DNA of 64,000 nucleotides, from NCBI RefSeq assembly GCF_003635045.1, contig NZ_RBXT01000001.1, positions 2,728,001-2,792,000 on the forward strand. The letters run 5' to 3'. The first letter of the stretch is position 1; every line of letters starts with the position of its first letter. Under the pieces are notes generated by a model that was given only the letters and a program-made list of their open reading frames with translations, ran no database searches and was not told the DNA's origin. The position numbers were made by a program, and so were the translations under genes. Source of the stretch: Terracoccus luteus. GTDB taxonomy: Bacteria > Actinomycetota > Actinomycetes > Actinomycetales > Dermatophilaceae. Of this stretch, positions 1 through 13,558 are shown piece after piece.

Positions 1-144
1 TCATGCCCCGGCCGGGCCGGGGCGGCTGTGCCAGAGTGGTGCGGTGACCGGCCCGACGACGACGAAGTGGCGCGTGACCCGTCGCGGACGCCGGCTGCCG
101 GGGTCGGACTCGGCGCCGCGGCGACGTCCGCGGGGTGGGCGCTG

Positions 145-1779
145 ATGCCGACGACGCTGCGGCGTCTGGTCGCCGACCGCCGTTTCCACCTCACCCTCGT
201 CACGGCCGCGCCGACGCCCACGGCCGCGCCCGCGCCCGCGCCGACAGGCGACCGGCCGGACGACACCACCGGCGCGCTCGACGCCCCCGTGACGTGGGCG
301 CACAGCTCGGACCTGCCCGACCCGACGCCCTGGCTCGAGCCGGGCCAGCTGCTGCTCACCGACGGGGCCCAGTTCGAGACAGTGCTGGGGGTCGGCCGCA
401 CCGACGACACCGGGGTCGCCGACGTCGACCCCCGCTTCGCCGACGACTACATCCGGCGGCTGGTGCGGGCCGACGTCCTCGCCCTCGGGTTCGCCGTCGA
501 CGTCGTCCACGCCGCCGTGCCGCCCGCCCTCGTCGCCGCGTGCGCCGCGCACGGCCTGCCGCTGCTCGAGGTCGGCGGCCGCACCCCCTTCATCGCCATC
601 GTGCGACACGTCGCCGAGGTGCTCGCGACGGAGGCCCGCGAGCGCCTCGACTGGTCGCTGCGGGCACAGCGCTCCCTCGCCCGCGCCGCCCTGCGGCCCG
701 ACGGCCTGAGCGCGGTGCTCGGCGAGCTCGAGCGGCAGCTCGGCTGCTGGGTGGCGCTCTACGACGCGGCCGGGCACCGGGTGCCCGTGCGCACGCGCCG
801 CGACGTCCCGGCATCCGCGACCCCGGCGCTCGACGAGGCCGTGCACGCCGTGCTCGCCCGAGGGGTGCGGGCGGCCACCCGGCTCGGCGACCTCGGCGGC
901 GGCTCGGGTGGGCTCGACGTCACGCTGCAGACCCTGGGCTCGCGCGGGCGGCTGCGGGGCGTGCTCGCCGTCGGCGCCCCCGTGCCGCTCGACCCGGCGG
1001 CCGCGGACCTCGTCACGAGCGTCATCGCGTTGGCGAGCATCGCGCTCGAGCAGAGCCGCGCGCTCGACGCCGCGCGGCGCAGCCTGCGCTCGGGGCTGCT
1101 CGAGCTGCTGCTCGCCGGCACCCCCGACGTCGCGGCGGCCACGGCGCGGCGCGTGTGGGGCGGCTTCCCCACCGGCGGGCTGCGGGTGCTGGCCTGTGCG
1201 GTTGAGGGCCCGTCGGCCGACCTCGTGCTCGACGACCTCGAGATCACCGCGGCCGACCGTCGGGGGCGGGTCTTCTTCGCCGAGCAGGCCGGCGGGCCGC
1301 TGCTCGTGCTCGCCGGCCCCACCGACGTCGACGACGTGAGCGACGTGCTCGTCGGCCGGCACGGGCTCCGCGTCGGGGTGTCGGGCGCCGGCAACACCGA
1401 GGGCCTGGCCCGGCTCGTCTCCGAGGCCGGTCGGGCGCTCGAACGCACCACCGCCCCAGCCCCGCTCGCGCACTTCGACACCCTGCACGGCGAAGGGCTG
1501 CTCGGCGTGCTGGCCGGTCACGGTGGCACGGAGGTCGCACGGCGTGTGCTGGCCCCCCTGCTCGCCAGCCCCGACTCCGATGAGCTGCTGCGGGCGGTGC
1601 GGGCCTGGTGCGAGCACAACTGCGCGTGGGACCCGGCCGCCCGCTCCCTCGGCATCCACCGCCACACCCTGCGGCACCGGGTCGGCGACGCCGCCCGGCT
1701 GCTCGGGCTCGACCTCGACCGGTTCGACGACCGCGTCGAGCTGTGGAACGCCCTGCGCCTGCACGACCTCGCCACCTGA
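145..1779 (+). CDS. PucR-family transcriptional regulator
   Basis: The product is about 544 residues and looks like a PucR/CdaR-type transcription factor. An N-terminal PucR ligand-sensing region (about residues 1-130) begins MPTTLRRLVADRRFHL. A weakly conserved GGDEF-like middle region follows, and the C-terminus carries the family helix-turn-helix (about 485-540, with AARSLGIHRHTLRHRVGDA followed by LGLDLDRFDDRVELWNAL). The ATG at 145 was chosen because the PucR domain starts there; the frame is open further upstream, but that part is low-complexity and GC-driven. A weak GGGTGGG precedes the start. The family regulates purine, amino-acid or other catabolic genes. The gene converges on a methylmalonate-semialdehyde dehydrogenase, which may or may not be its target. 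The family assignment is firm; the ligand is unknown. Confidence 0.88.
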   Translation: MPTTLRRLVADRRFHLTLVTAAPTPTAAPAPAPTGDRPDDTTGALDAPVTWAHSSDLPDPTPWLEPGQLLLTDGAQFETVLGVGRTDDTGVADVDPRFADDYIRRLVRADVLALGFAVDVVHAAVPPALVAACAAHGLPLLEVGGRTPFIAIVRHVAEVLATEARERLDWSLRAQRSLARAALRPDGLSAVLGELERQLGCWVALYDAAGHRVPVRTRRDVPASATPALDEAVHAVLARGVRAATRLGDLGGGSGGLDVTLQTLGSRGRLRGVLAVGAPVPLDPAAADLVTSVIALASIALEQSRALDAARRSLRSGLLELLLAGTPDVAAATARRVWGGFPTGGLRVLACAVEGPSADLVLDDLEITAADRRGRVFFAEQAGGPLLVLAGPTDVDDVSDVLVGRHGLRVGVSGAGNTEGLARLVSEAGRALERTTAPAPLAHFDTLHGEGLLGVLAGHGGTEVARRVLAPLLASPDSDELLRAVRAWCEHNCAWDPAARSLGIHRHTLRHRVGDAARLLGLDLDRFDDRVELWNALRLHDLAT

Positions 1780-1904
1780 GCCGGACGACCCGGCACCGTG
1801 CGGACGCCCGCACACGTCGCGGACGCGACCACACGGCATCCGGTGGGCGCGGACCCTCGGCCGCGGCAGGTGTCGGCGAGGTGTGCGGGCGTCTCCGACG
1901 GGGG

Positions 1905-1947
1905 CGGATGCCGGTGGCCTCCCCGCGCGGGAGGCCACCGGCATCCG
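1905..1947. terminator. Bidirectional hairpin terminator built from the CGGATGCCG word
   Basis: The arms at 1905-1923 and 1929-1947 are a perfect 19-bp inverted repeat with a 5-base loop. The hairpin sits between the convergent pucR-like gene and mmsA, immediately beside the mmsA stop. There is no T-run, as is common in high-GC actinobacteria. The outermost nine bases of each arm are the over-represented word CGGATGCCG/CGGCATCCG. Confidence 0.75.
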
Positions 1948-1948
1948 G

Positions 1949-3499
1949 TCAGCTCGTCTGCGGGAAGCCGAGGTTGATGCCGCCGTGGCTCGGGTCGAGC
2001 CAGCGGCTCGTGACGGCCTTGGTCTGGGTGTAGAAGCGCACGCCCTCGGCGCCGTGGGCCTTGGTGTCGCCGAAGAGCGAGGCCTTCCACCCGCCGAACG
2101 AGAAGGTGGCGACGGGTACGGGGATCGGCACGTTGATGCCGACCATGCCGACCTGCACCTCGTTCTGGAAGCGCCGGGCGGCGCCGCCGTCGTTGGTGAA
2201 GATCGCCGTGCCGTTGCCGAAGGCGCCGCTGTTGACGAGCGCGACGCCCTCCTCGTAGCTGTCGACGCGCACGACCGAGAGCACCGGGCCGAAGATCTCC
2301 TCGGTGTAGACCCGGCTCGTCGTCGGCACGTGGTCGATGAGGGTCGGGCCGAGCCAGAAGCCGTCGGCCTCACCGTCGACCTCGACGCCGCGGCCGTCGA
2401 CGACGATCTTGGCGCCGTCGGCCTCGGCCACGTCGAGGTACCCGGCGACCTTGTCGCGGTGCTCACGGGTGACGAGCGGGCCCATGTCGCAGCCGCGCCG
2501 GCCGTCGCCGACCGTGAGCGTCTCCATGCGCCCACGGATGCGGGCCACGAGGTCGTCGGCGACGGGCTCGACCGCGACGACGACGCTGATGGCCATGCAC
2601 CGCTCCCCCGCCGAGCCGAAGCCGGCGTTGATGGCGCTGTCGGCGACGAGGTCGAGGTCGGCGTCGGGCAGCACGAGCATGTGGTTCTTGGCGCCGCCGA
2701 GAGCCTGCACCCGCTTGCCGTGCTTGGCCCCGACCTCGTAGACGTACTGGGCGATCGGCGTCGAGCCGACGAACGAGACCGCCCTCACCTCGGGGTGGGT
2801 CAGCAGGCCGTCGACGGCCTCCTTGTCGCCGTGCAGCACGGTGAAGACGCCGTCGGGCAGACCGGCCTCCTTCCACAGCGCGGCGAGCCAGTTGGCGGCC
2901 GACGGGTCCTTCTCGCTCGGCTTGAGCACGACGCAGTTGCCGGCGGCGACGGCGACGGGGAAGAACCACATCGGCACCATGGCCGGGAAGTTGAAGGGCG
3001 AGATGATGCCGACGACGCCGAGCGGCTGACGCAGGCTGTAGACGTCGACGCCGGTCGAGACCTCCTCGGAGTACTCGCCCTTGAGGTGGTGGGCCAGCCC
3101 GGTGGCGAACTCGACGACCTCCTGGCCGCGGCTGATCTCGCCGAGCGCGTCCGAGAGCACCTTGCCGTGCTCGGCCGTGATGATCTCGGCGAGCTCGCCC
3201 TTGCGGGCGTTGAGCAGCTCGCGGAAGGCGAAGACCACCGACTGCCGCTTGGCGAGCGAGGTGTCGCGCCAGGCCGGGAAGGCGGCGGCGGCGCTCGCCA
3301 CGGCGGCCTCGACGTCCTCGGCGTCGGCGAGGGCGACCCGCCTGGTCTCGGTGCCGAGCGCGGGGTCGTACACCGGCGCGGTGCGCGGGCCGTGGCCGGC
3401 GCGCTCGGCGCCGTCGACCCAGTGGGTGACGACGGGCAGGGACTGCGACGACGGCGACGACTGCGACGACTCTGACGACTCTGACGGCTGCTGCGACAT
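1949..3499 (-). CDS. mmsA: CoA-acylating methylmalonate-semialdehyde dehydrogenase
   Basis: This 516-residue aldehyde dehydrogenase matches the MmsA subfamily, which oxidises (methyl)malonate semialdehyde to propionyl- or acetyl-CoA in valine and inositol breakdown. FNFPAMVPMW marks the NAD-binding region, and FGSAGERCMAISVVVAVEP carries the catalytic Cys in the subfamily's characteristic context. The length is slightly above the usual ~500 because of a Ser/Gln-rich tail (about residues 2-20) encoded by a short GACGACTCT-like repeat; such a tail is unusual. The start codon at 3499 has TACGGT exactly six bases upstream, so the mRNA may be leaderless, although GAGGTC in between could act as a weak ribosome site. 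No valine- or inositol-pathway neighbours are visible. Confidence 0.93.
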   Translation of the reverse strand: MSQQPSESSESSQSSPSSQSLPVVTHWVDGAERAGHGPRTAPVYDPALGTETRRVALADAEDVEAAVASAAAAFPAWRDTSLAKRQSVVFAFRELLNARKGELAEIITAEHGKVLSDALGEISRGQEVVEFATGLAHHLKGEYSEEVSTGVDVYSLRQPLGVVGIISPFNFPAMVPMWFFPVAVAAGNCVVLKPSEKDPSAANWLAALWKEAGLPDGVFTVLHGDKEAVDGLLTHPEVRAVSFVGSTPIAQYVYEVGAKHGKRVQALGGAKNHMLVLPDADLDLVADSAINAGFGSAGERCMAISVVVAVEPVADDLVARIRGRMETLTVGDGRRGCDMGPLVTREHRDKVAGYLDVAEADGAKIVVDGRGVEVDGEADGFWLGPTLIDHVPTTSRVYTEEIFGPVLSVVRVDSYEEGVALVNSGAFGNGTAIFTNDGGAARRFQNEVQVGMVGINVPIPVPVATFSFGGWKASLFGDTKAHGAEGVRFYTQTKAVTSRWLDPSHGGINLGFPQTS

Positions 3500-3505
3500 G
3501 ACCTC

Positions 3506-3511
3506 ACCGTA
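3506..3511 (-). promoter_or_regulatory. Putative leaderless -10 box of mmsA
   Basis: TACGGT on the minus strand lies six bases before the ATG at 3499. It belongs to a recurrent TANNNT-N6-start pattern in this window. No -35 element is clear. Confidence 0.45.
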
Positions 3512-3660
3512 GGCACCGGCAGCCCGTCATGGTCGTGCCAGTCCGTCGACGCGGTGCCGGTCGCACCGACAACCCGGCACCGGATGCCGGGTCGCTGGCC
3601 GGGTGCGCCGGCGGCGGGCAGGATGGTGGCGCGCGAACGCGCCGCGACACGGCATCCGAT

Positions 3661-3676
3661 ATCTTGATGTCAAGAT
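3661..3676. promoter_or_regulatory. Palindromic operator upstream of icd
   Basis: ATCTTGATGTCAAGAT has perfect 7-bp arms around a TG spacer, 30 bases before the icd start codon. AT-rich symmetry is conspicuous against this high-GC background, so a dimeric regulator probably binds here. Which regulator is unknown. Confidence 0.6.
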
Positions 3677-3705
3677 TTCTACCCGTACCTCGGAATGGAG
3701 CACCG

Positions 3706-5931
<2,226 letters not shown>

Positions 5932-5948
5932 GCACCCGAGCCGGTACG

Positions 5949-5986
5949 CGAGGGCCCACCCGACCACACGGTCGGGTGGGCCCTCG
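5949..5986 (+). terminator. Rho-independent-type hairpin after icd
   Basis: Arms 5949-5965 and 5970-5986 form a perfect 17-bp stem with the 4-base loop ACAC, starting 17 bases after the icd stop. No T-run follows. Between this hairpin and 6107 there is only short degenerate repeat-like sequence (GCCAC..CTCTCGACGG) related to the dispersed 22-base element described near 40.6 kb. Confidence 0.8.
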
Positions 5987-6107
5987 CACGTGCGGGCTCC
6001 GGCGCCGGTTTCCCCTGCCGTGTGGCCACTCGATGGTGGCTGAGCGCCCGGCCTGAAACCGCCACCTCTCGACGGGGTCGAAGCGCCCTCTCGACGGGCG
6101 GGGTGGG

Positions 6108-6569
6108 TCAGGCGGCCGGGGGCTCGAACCAGCCGGCGATGCTCGCGGCGAGGCCGAGGTCGCCCGAGGCCTTGAGCTTGCCGGTCATGAACATCATCAC
6201 CGGGTTGCCGGTCTTGCTGATGATCTTGACGAAGGCGACCGGCGTCAAGGTCAGCGCGAGCGAGGCGTCGCCCTCGTGTCCCTCGGTGACGCGGCACGTG
6301 CCGTCGGCCACGGCCACGGTGTAGCGGTCCTCGCCGCCGTCGGGGCGCTCGGTGATGGTCCAGTGCGTCAGGGCCCGGGCGTCGCCCGCCCGCTCGGGAC
6401 GGAAGATCTGCGGCATCCGCTCGAAGACGTTCTCGACGATCGGCGCGCGGTTCGGCCCGCGCATGAGGGCCCCCAGCTCACCGTCGGACATCGTCCTGAC
6501 GACGGCGATGAACTCCCCGGGCTCGAGCGCCTTGAGCTGCTCGGGGGTGGCGGTGGTGAGGTCGAGCAT
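6108..6569 (-). CDS. SCP2 sterol-binding domain protein
   Basis: The 153-residue product has an SCP2-like fold signature: an N-terminal helix (MLDLTTATPEQLKALEPGEF), the strand-rich middle WTITERPDGGEDRYTVAVADGTCRV, and the C-terminal segment with SLALTLTPVAFVKI followed by GNPVMMFMTGKLKASGDLGLAASIAGWF. The latter (limited amount, 'GKLKxxGD') is typical of bacterial SCP2 proteins thought to bind lipids or hydrophobic cofactors. The ATG at 6569 is chosen because GAGGAGC precedes it; the reading frame continues upstream only as antisense noise within the PIG-L gene. The substrate is unknown. The gene lies 59 bases downstream of the PIG-L deacetylase and could be co-transcribed. Confidence 0.85.
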   Translation of the reverse strand: MLDLTTATPEQLKALEPGEFIAVVRTMSDGELGALMRGPNRAPIVENVFERMPQIFRPERAGDARALTHWTITERPDGGEDRYTVAVADGTCRVTEGHEGDASLALTLTPVAFVKIISKTGNPVMMFMTGKLKASGDLGLAASIAGWFEPPAA

Positions 6570-6628
6570 CGGGCTCCTCGGGTCACGGGTGCAGCACGCG
6601 CGGCACCGGACGGCGCCGTCACCGCAAC

Positions 6629-7432
6629 CTAACCCGTGGGCTCGCCCTCGAGGAACCAGCCCCGCACCATGCCCTCGGGCCGGCCCGGCTCGATGAGGTG
6701 CTCGGTCGAGAACCCGGCCGCGAACATCTCCTCGGGCATCTCGAGCATCCCCCGCGCGTCGGACTGGCTGGCGTGCGCCTGCAGCGCGCGCCGCTTGACC
6801 TCGATGAACTCGCCGACGTCGCAGGCCCAGTGCAGCTCGCTCTCGGGGGTGCCGAGGGGGTTGCCGTCGTCCATGGGCTGGCTCGGGTCCCAGTCGCCGA
6901 CGTCCATGCCGGCGCCCTTGGCCGCCTCGAACGAGCGCATCATCGCGTCGCGGTTCATCGTGCTCTCGAGGTAGCGACGGATGCCGGTCAGCTCGGCCGC
7001 ACGCTTCGCCACCGCGTGCACCTTGACGTGGTCGGGGTGGCCGTAGCCGCCGTGCCAGTCGTAGCCGACGAGGACGTCGGCCCGCTCCTCGCGCAGGATC
7101 GCCGCCACGCGCTCGGCCGCCTCCTCGGTGTCGGCCCGGGTGAAGCTGTCGTCGTGGTCGTTCTGGGACCACCCGCTCATGCCCGAGTCGGCGTAGCCGA
7201 GCCACTCGACGCGGTGCGTGCCGATGATGGCGTTGCTGCGACCGGCCTCGACGTGGCGGCGCTGCACGACCGTCTCGCCCTCGCCGAGGTCGTCGGGGGC
7301 GTCGCCGTGGTCGCCGTTCGTGGCGATGACGAGCACGACGCGGTGGCCCTCGGACACGGCCCGCGCCATCGATCCGGAGGTCTGCGACGCCTCGTCGTCG
7401 GGGTGGGCGTGGACGAACACGACGGTGGCCAT
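6629..7432 (-). CDS. PIG-L (LmbE) family deacetylase, cytoplasmic
   Basis: The 267-residue product is a zinc-dependent N-deacetylase of the PIG-L/LmbE family. AHPDDE at residues 9-14 supplies the catalytic Asp and two zinc ligands, and GHPDHVKVHAVA supplies the third ligand. In actinobacteria this family includes MshB and Mca of the mycothiol pathway. The sequence between the two motifs (GDHGDAPDDLGEGETVVQRRHVEA, in part) does not look like canonical MshB or Mca, so I leave the substrate open. There is no signal peptide. It lies between SCP2 and GNAT genes on the same strand. The start at 7432 has only a weak GAGAGG far upstream. Confidence 0.88.
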   Translation of the reverse strand: MATVVFVHAHPDDEASQTSGSMARAVSEGHRVVLVIATNGDHGDAPDDLGEGETVVQRRHVEAGRSNAIIGTHRVEWLGYADSGMSGWSQNDHDDSFTRADTEEAAERVAAILREERADVLVGYDWHGGYGHPDHVKVHAVAKRAAELTGIRRYLESTMNRDAMMRSFEAAKGAGMDVGDWDPSQPMDDGNPLGTPESELHWACDVGEFIEVKRRALQAHASQSDARGMLEMPEEMFAAGFSTEHLIEPGRPEGMVRGWFLEGEPTG

Positions 7433-7461
7433 GGCGTCAGCCTCTCACCCGGCGGTGACGC

Positions 7462-7970
7462 TCAGAGCGGCAGGCGGTAGACGACGAAGCCGCTGAAGGG
7501 CACGAGCGAGTCGTAGAGGCGGCGGGCCACCGCGTTGTCCTCCGCCGTCTGCCAGTAGACCCGGCCGCACCCCTGGGCCCGGGCCCACTCCGCCACCGCC
7601 TCGACGAGCGCCCGCCCGACGCCACGGCCCCGGGCCTCGGGCGAGGTGAAGAGGTCCTGCAGGTAGCAGACGTCGGGGCCGCTCGTGTTGGCGTGCACGA
7701 GGAAGTGCGTGATGCCGACGAGCTCGCCGTCGACCCGCGCGCCCAGCGCGTGCAGCACGGTGTCGGAACGGAACTCGCGCCAAGCGCGGTCGTAGGCCGC
7801 CTGCGGCAGCTCACGCCCGTAGAAGGCGATGTAGTCACGGAACAGCGCCTCCCACCGGTCGTGGTCGGCATCGGTGAGCGGCCCGACCTCCCCGGCGGGG
7901 TGGTCGGGCCGCCCCGGGCCCTCGCCCGAGGCACCCGGAGCTCCCGGAGCTCCCGGGCCGCCCGACCCGG

Positions 7971-7974
<4 letters not shown>
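7462..7974 (-). CDS. GNAT family N-acetyltransferase
   Basis: The 170-residue product is a GNAT acetyltransferase: the acetyl-CoA loop motif SPEARGRGVGRALVEAV is followed by WARAQGCGRVYWQTAEDNAVARRLYDSL and a C-terminal strand. A Gly/Pro-rich tail (about residues 4-25, GAPGAPGAPGASG) precedes the domain and is encoded by a short CCCGGAGCT repeat; it is probably disordered. The start at 7974 overlaps the topA stop by four bases, so translation is likely coupled to topA. The substrate cannot be read from the sequence. Confidence 0.88.
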
Positions 7975-10730
<2,756 letters not shown>

Positions 10731-10913
10731 GACTGTTCCTCGACTTCCTCGGTCGCACGTGCAGCGGATTCGTCGCTGCTCCGACGTGGACGCGGCTAGA
10801 CCGTAACAGCCCGAACCCGACACGACCTGAACGGCTCACGCGGGGTCGTGCCGTCGCACCGCCTCGGATGCCGGGTGGCCCGGCAGGTGCCCGGCGGCCA
10901 CCGGGCGTGGTAA

Positions 10914-10927
10914 GTTTAATGTTCAAC
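10914..10927 (+). promoter_or_regulatory. Candidate operator/promoter of the dioxygenase gene
   Basis: GTTTAATGTTCAAC fits GTTNAANNTTNAAC, an imperfect dyad of the kind MarR-family regulators bind. It is an AT-rich island ending 17 bases before the start codon, and TTTAAT inside it could be the -10. Regulator unknown. Confidence 0.45.
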
Positions 10928-10944
10928 ACACGGAGGAGCCGACC

Positions 10945-11778
10945 ATGACCGCCACCACCCGCGAGAGCGACCGCACCGCCACGACGAGCCCCGCGCCCGT
11001 GCTGTACCTCAGCCACGGCGCGCCGCCGCTCGCCGACGACGCGCGGTGGACCGGCCAGCTGGCCGACTGGTCGGCCTCCATCGACAAGCCCGAGAACGTG
11101 CTCATCGTCTCCGCCCACTGGGAGGACGCCCCGACGACGCTCGGCACGACGACCGGCGCCCCGCTCACCTACGACTTCTGGGGCTTCCCCCAGCACTACT
11201 ACGAGGTGACCTACGACGCCCCGAACGCGCCGGGCCTCGCCGACGACGTGACGAAGCTGCTCACCGCCCCGGGAGCGGCGTCGTCGTCCGACGTGCACCG
11301 CGACGAGCAGCGCGGCCTCGACCACGGCGCCTACGTGCCGCTCAAGGAGATGTTCCCCGACGCCGACGTGCCGGTGCTGCAGATGTCGATGCCGACGCTC
11401 GACCCGCGGGGGCTGTTCGACATCGGCCGTCGCCTCGCCCCCCTGCGCGACCAGGGCACGATGATCGTGGGCTCCGGCTTCACGACCCACAACCTGCGGT
11501 GGTTCGACCCGCGCGCCGGCGCCGACGCCGCCGCCCCGCAGGCGAGCGCAGAGTTCGACCAGTGGGCGCAGGAGGCCATGCAGGCGCAGGACGTCGACAG
11601 CCTGCTCGACTTCCTCGCCAAGGCCCCGGCCGCCCGCGAGGCCCACCCCCGCACCGAGCACTTCGCGCCGCTCTTCGTCACCCTCGGCGCGGCCTACGAG
11701 TCCGGCGGCCTCGACAACCGCAGCGTCATCGACGGCTTCTGGTTCGGCCTCAGCAAGCGCAGCTGGCAGTTCGGCTGA
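10945..11778 (+). CDS. Class III extradiol ring-cleavage dioxygenase, DODA/YgiD type
   Basis: The 277-residue product belongs to the LigB-superfamily DODA branch (4,5-DOPA-extradiol-dioxygenase-like), cytosolic metal-dependent enzymes that open catechol rings. Candidate metal-ligand histidines lie in LYLSHGAPP, VSAHWED and GSGFTTHNLRW, and the active-site DHGAYVPL is present. The family length is 260-280. The ATG at 10945 has a perfect GGAGGAG nine bases upstream. An AT-rich dyad (10914-10927) overlaps the promoter. In other actinobacteria such genes often sit beside a MarR regulator, but none is adjacent here. The natural substrate is unknown. Confidence 0.9.
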   Translation: MTATTRESDRTATTSPAPVLYLSHGAPPLADDARWTGQLADWSASIDKPENVLIVSAHWEDAPTTLGTTTGAPLTYDFWGFPQHYYEVTYDAPNAPGLADDVTKLLTAPGAASSSDVHRDEQRGLDHGAYVPLKEMFPDADVPVLQMSMPTLDPRGLFDIGRRLAPLRDQGTMIVGSGFTTHNLRWFDPRAGADAAAPQASAEFDQWAQEAMQAQDVDSLLDFLAKAPAAREAHPRTEHFAPLFVTLGAAYESGGLDNRSVIDGFWFGLSKRSWQFG

Positions 11779-11832
11779 GCCCCGGCGGGCCGGACGCCCG
11801 TGCGTCGGCTCACAGGGTCGGGCCGGAACTCG

Positions 11833-11864
11833 CCCCACCGGGCACCCGTTGTCGGGAGGTGGGG
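11833..11864 (+). terminator. Compound hairpin after the dioxygenase gene
   Basis: CCCCACC (11833-11839) pairs with GGTGGGG (11858-11864), and an inner CCCG-TTGT-CGGG hairpin fills the loop. It starts 54 bases after the stop. The remaining sequence up to 12211 holds no gene that I can support; a TAGAGT at 12084-12089 is the only promoter-like word. Confidence 0.45.
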
Positions 11865-12211
11865 GCCACACACCGCGGTCGTGGCCCGGGAACTCCCCTG
11901 ACCCCGGGCCGCGGCCGCTCCCCCGGCCTACCTGCCCGTCCCGGACGGCTGCCGCCCGCGACGGCGCCCGGTCGACGCCGGTGCGACAGCCTTTCGTCGG
12001 GGCCTGCAGCGTGGTCACCCGGGTGCGGCAGGGCGGCATCCGGAACCGGCCGCGGCCCCGTCCCGTCCTCGAGGGGCTGCCCGTAGAGTGTCCGTACGCT
12101 CGCCCGGCGGCACCTGCACCACGCCTGCACCACACGCCTCCGGCGGGCTCCGGGACCACCGTCCGGGCCCTCGGGCCACGGCCGGAACATAGGGGAAGGA
12201 CCCGTTCGACG

Positions 12212-13462
12212 ATGACCGATCAGCCCGCCACCGCTGCCGCGCAGCCGGCCCCCCTCGCGCCGCCCGCGGCCGACGCGTTCGCGCTGACGCCGCCCCCGGT
12301 GGCCGCGCCCGTCGCCGAGACCGCCGCGCCGAAGATGGCCCCCGCCGTGCCCGAGGCGGCGCTGCCCGGCCTCGACGCCAAGGTCGACACCTACCTCACC
12401 GACCTCATGAAGGCCGCGACGAAGTCGCCGGAGTGGGAGGCCAAGGCGGCCGACGTCCGCTCGATGGGCAACGACGAGGTGCGCTTCGCCGCCGAGAGCA
12501 GCAACCGCATGCTGCAGCTGCCGGTCAAGGCCCTCAACGACGGCAACCTCTCGGGCAGCTCGAAGGTCGGCAAGACCCTGCTCGACCTGCGCCGCACCGT
12601 CGAGGACCTCGACCCCGGGCAGGCGACGGGCGCGAAGAAGTTCCTCGGCATGATCCCGTTCGGCGACCGCGTCACCGACTACTTCCGCAAGTACCAGAGC
12701 AGCCAGAGCCACCTCAACGGCATCCTGCACTCGCTGCAGTCGGGGCAGGACGAGCTGACGAAGGACAACGTCGCCCTCAACCTCGAGAAGCGCTCGCTGT
12801 GGGACTCCATGGGTCGGCTCAACCAGTACGTCTACGTCGCCGAGCGGCTCGACGCCAAGCTCTCGGCCCAGGTCGCGACCCTCGACGCGACCGACCCCGA
12901 GAAGGCCAAGGCGATGCGCGAGGACGTCCTGTTCTACGTGCGCCAGAAGCACCAGGACCTGCTGACGCAGCTGGCCGTGTCGATCCAGAACTACCTCGCC
13001 ATCGACATCGTCATCAAGAACAACATCGAGCTCATCAAGGGCGTCGACCGGGCCACGACGACGACGGTGTCGGCGCTGCGTACGGCCGTCATCGTCGCGC
13101 AGGCCCTCAACAACCAGCAGCTCGTGCTCGACCAGATCACGGCGCTCAACACGACGACGTCGGGGCTCATCGAGCGCACGAGCGAGCTGCTCAAGACGAA
13201 CTCGGCGCGCATCCAGGAGCAGTCGGCCAGCTCCACCCTGTCGATCGAGTCGCTGCAGAAGGCGTTCGCCAACATCTACGAGACGATGGACGCCATCGAC
13301 CAGTTCAAGGTGCGCGCCCTCGACAACATGGCCGCCAGCATCGGCACCCTCGAGACCGAGGTGGCCAAGTCGCGCAGCTACCTCGACCGCGTCAAGGCGC
13401 ACGACGACCGCACGGCGAGCGGCACGGCATCCGGCGTGCTCGACCTCGGGGCGCCGCGCTGA
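12212..13462 (+). CDS. telA: TelA-family (toxic anion resistance) protein
   Basis: The 416-residue, mostly helical product matches the TelA family. After a Pro/Ala-rich head (residues 5-50) comes the characteristic SSNRMLQLPVKAL, then KKFLGMIPFGDRVTDYFRKY with spaced Gln-rich helices, DVLFYVRQKHQDLLTQLAVS, and ALRTAVIVAQALNNQQLVLDQI. The family is linked to tellurite and cell-envelope stress, but its biochemical role is not established. The ATG at 12212 follows AGGGGAAGG with a longish spacer. It heads a 13.5-kb plus-strand run ending with the FHA gene, so it probably works with the PknG signalling genes. Confidence 0.9.
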   Translation: MTDQPATAAAQPAPLAPPAADAFALTPPPVAAPVAETAAPKMAPAVPEAALPGLDAKVDTYLTDLMKAATKSPEWEAKAADVRSMGNDEVRFAAESSNRMLQLPVKALNDGNLSGSSKVGKTLLDLRRTVEDLDPGQATGAKKFLGMIPFGDRVTDYFRKYQSSQSHLNGILHSLQSGQDELTKDNVALNLEKRSLWDSMGRLNQYVYVAERLDAKLSAQVATLDATDPEKAKAMREDVLFYVRQKHQDLLTQLAVSIQNYLAIDIVIKNNIELIKGVDRATTTTVSALRTAVIVAQALNNQQLVLDQITALNTTTSGLIERTSELLKTNSARIQEQSASSTLSIESLQKAFANIYETMDAIDQFKVRALDNMAASIGTLETEVAKSRSYLDRVKAHDDRTASGTASGVLDLGAPR

Positions 13463-13558
13463 GGGCACCGACCGTGACGAGAGCACGGGTGGCACGAGCG
13501 GCAGGGTCGCCGGACGCGACGCGGCCGCGGCAGGCGCAGCGGTAGAGGACGGGACGCA

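Noticed and set aside
1-2535. Very long antisense open frames over known genes (for example 1-2535 minus, 3679-6297 minus, 37547-39499 minus, 61543-63297 plus)
   Set aside because: In this GC-rich DNA non-coding frames stay open; the translations are Arg/Ala/Pro/His-rich without domains, and each overlaps a gene with clear motifs.
5987-6107. Possible small RNA or second terminator after icd
   Set aside because: Only short degenerate GC-rich repeats are visible; no consistent fold or promoter.
6629-7432. Naming this PIG-L gene mca or mshB
   Set aside because: The catalytic motifs are shared by the whole family and the middle of the protein does not resemble either mycothiol enzyme closely enough.
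11866-12211. A small gene upstream of telA
   Set aside because: Open frames there are composition-driven and have no ribosome site, start or recognisable motif.
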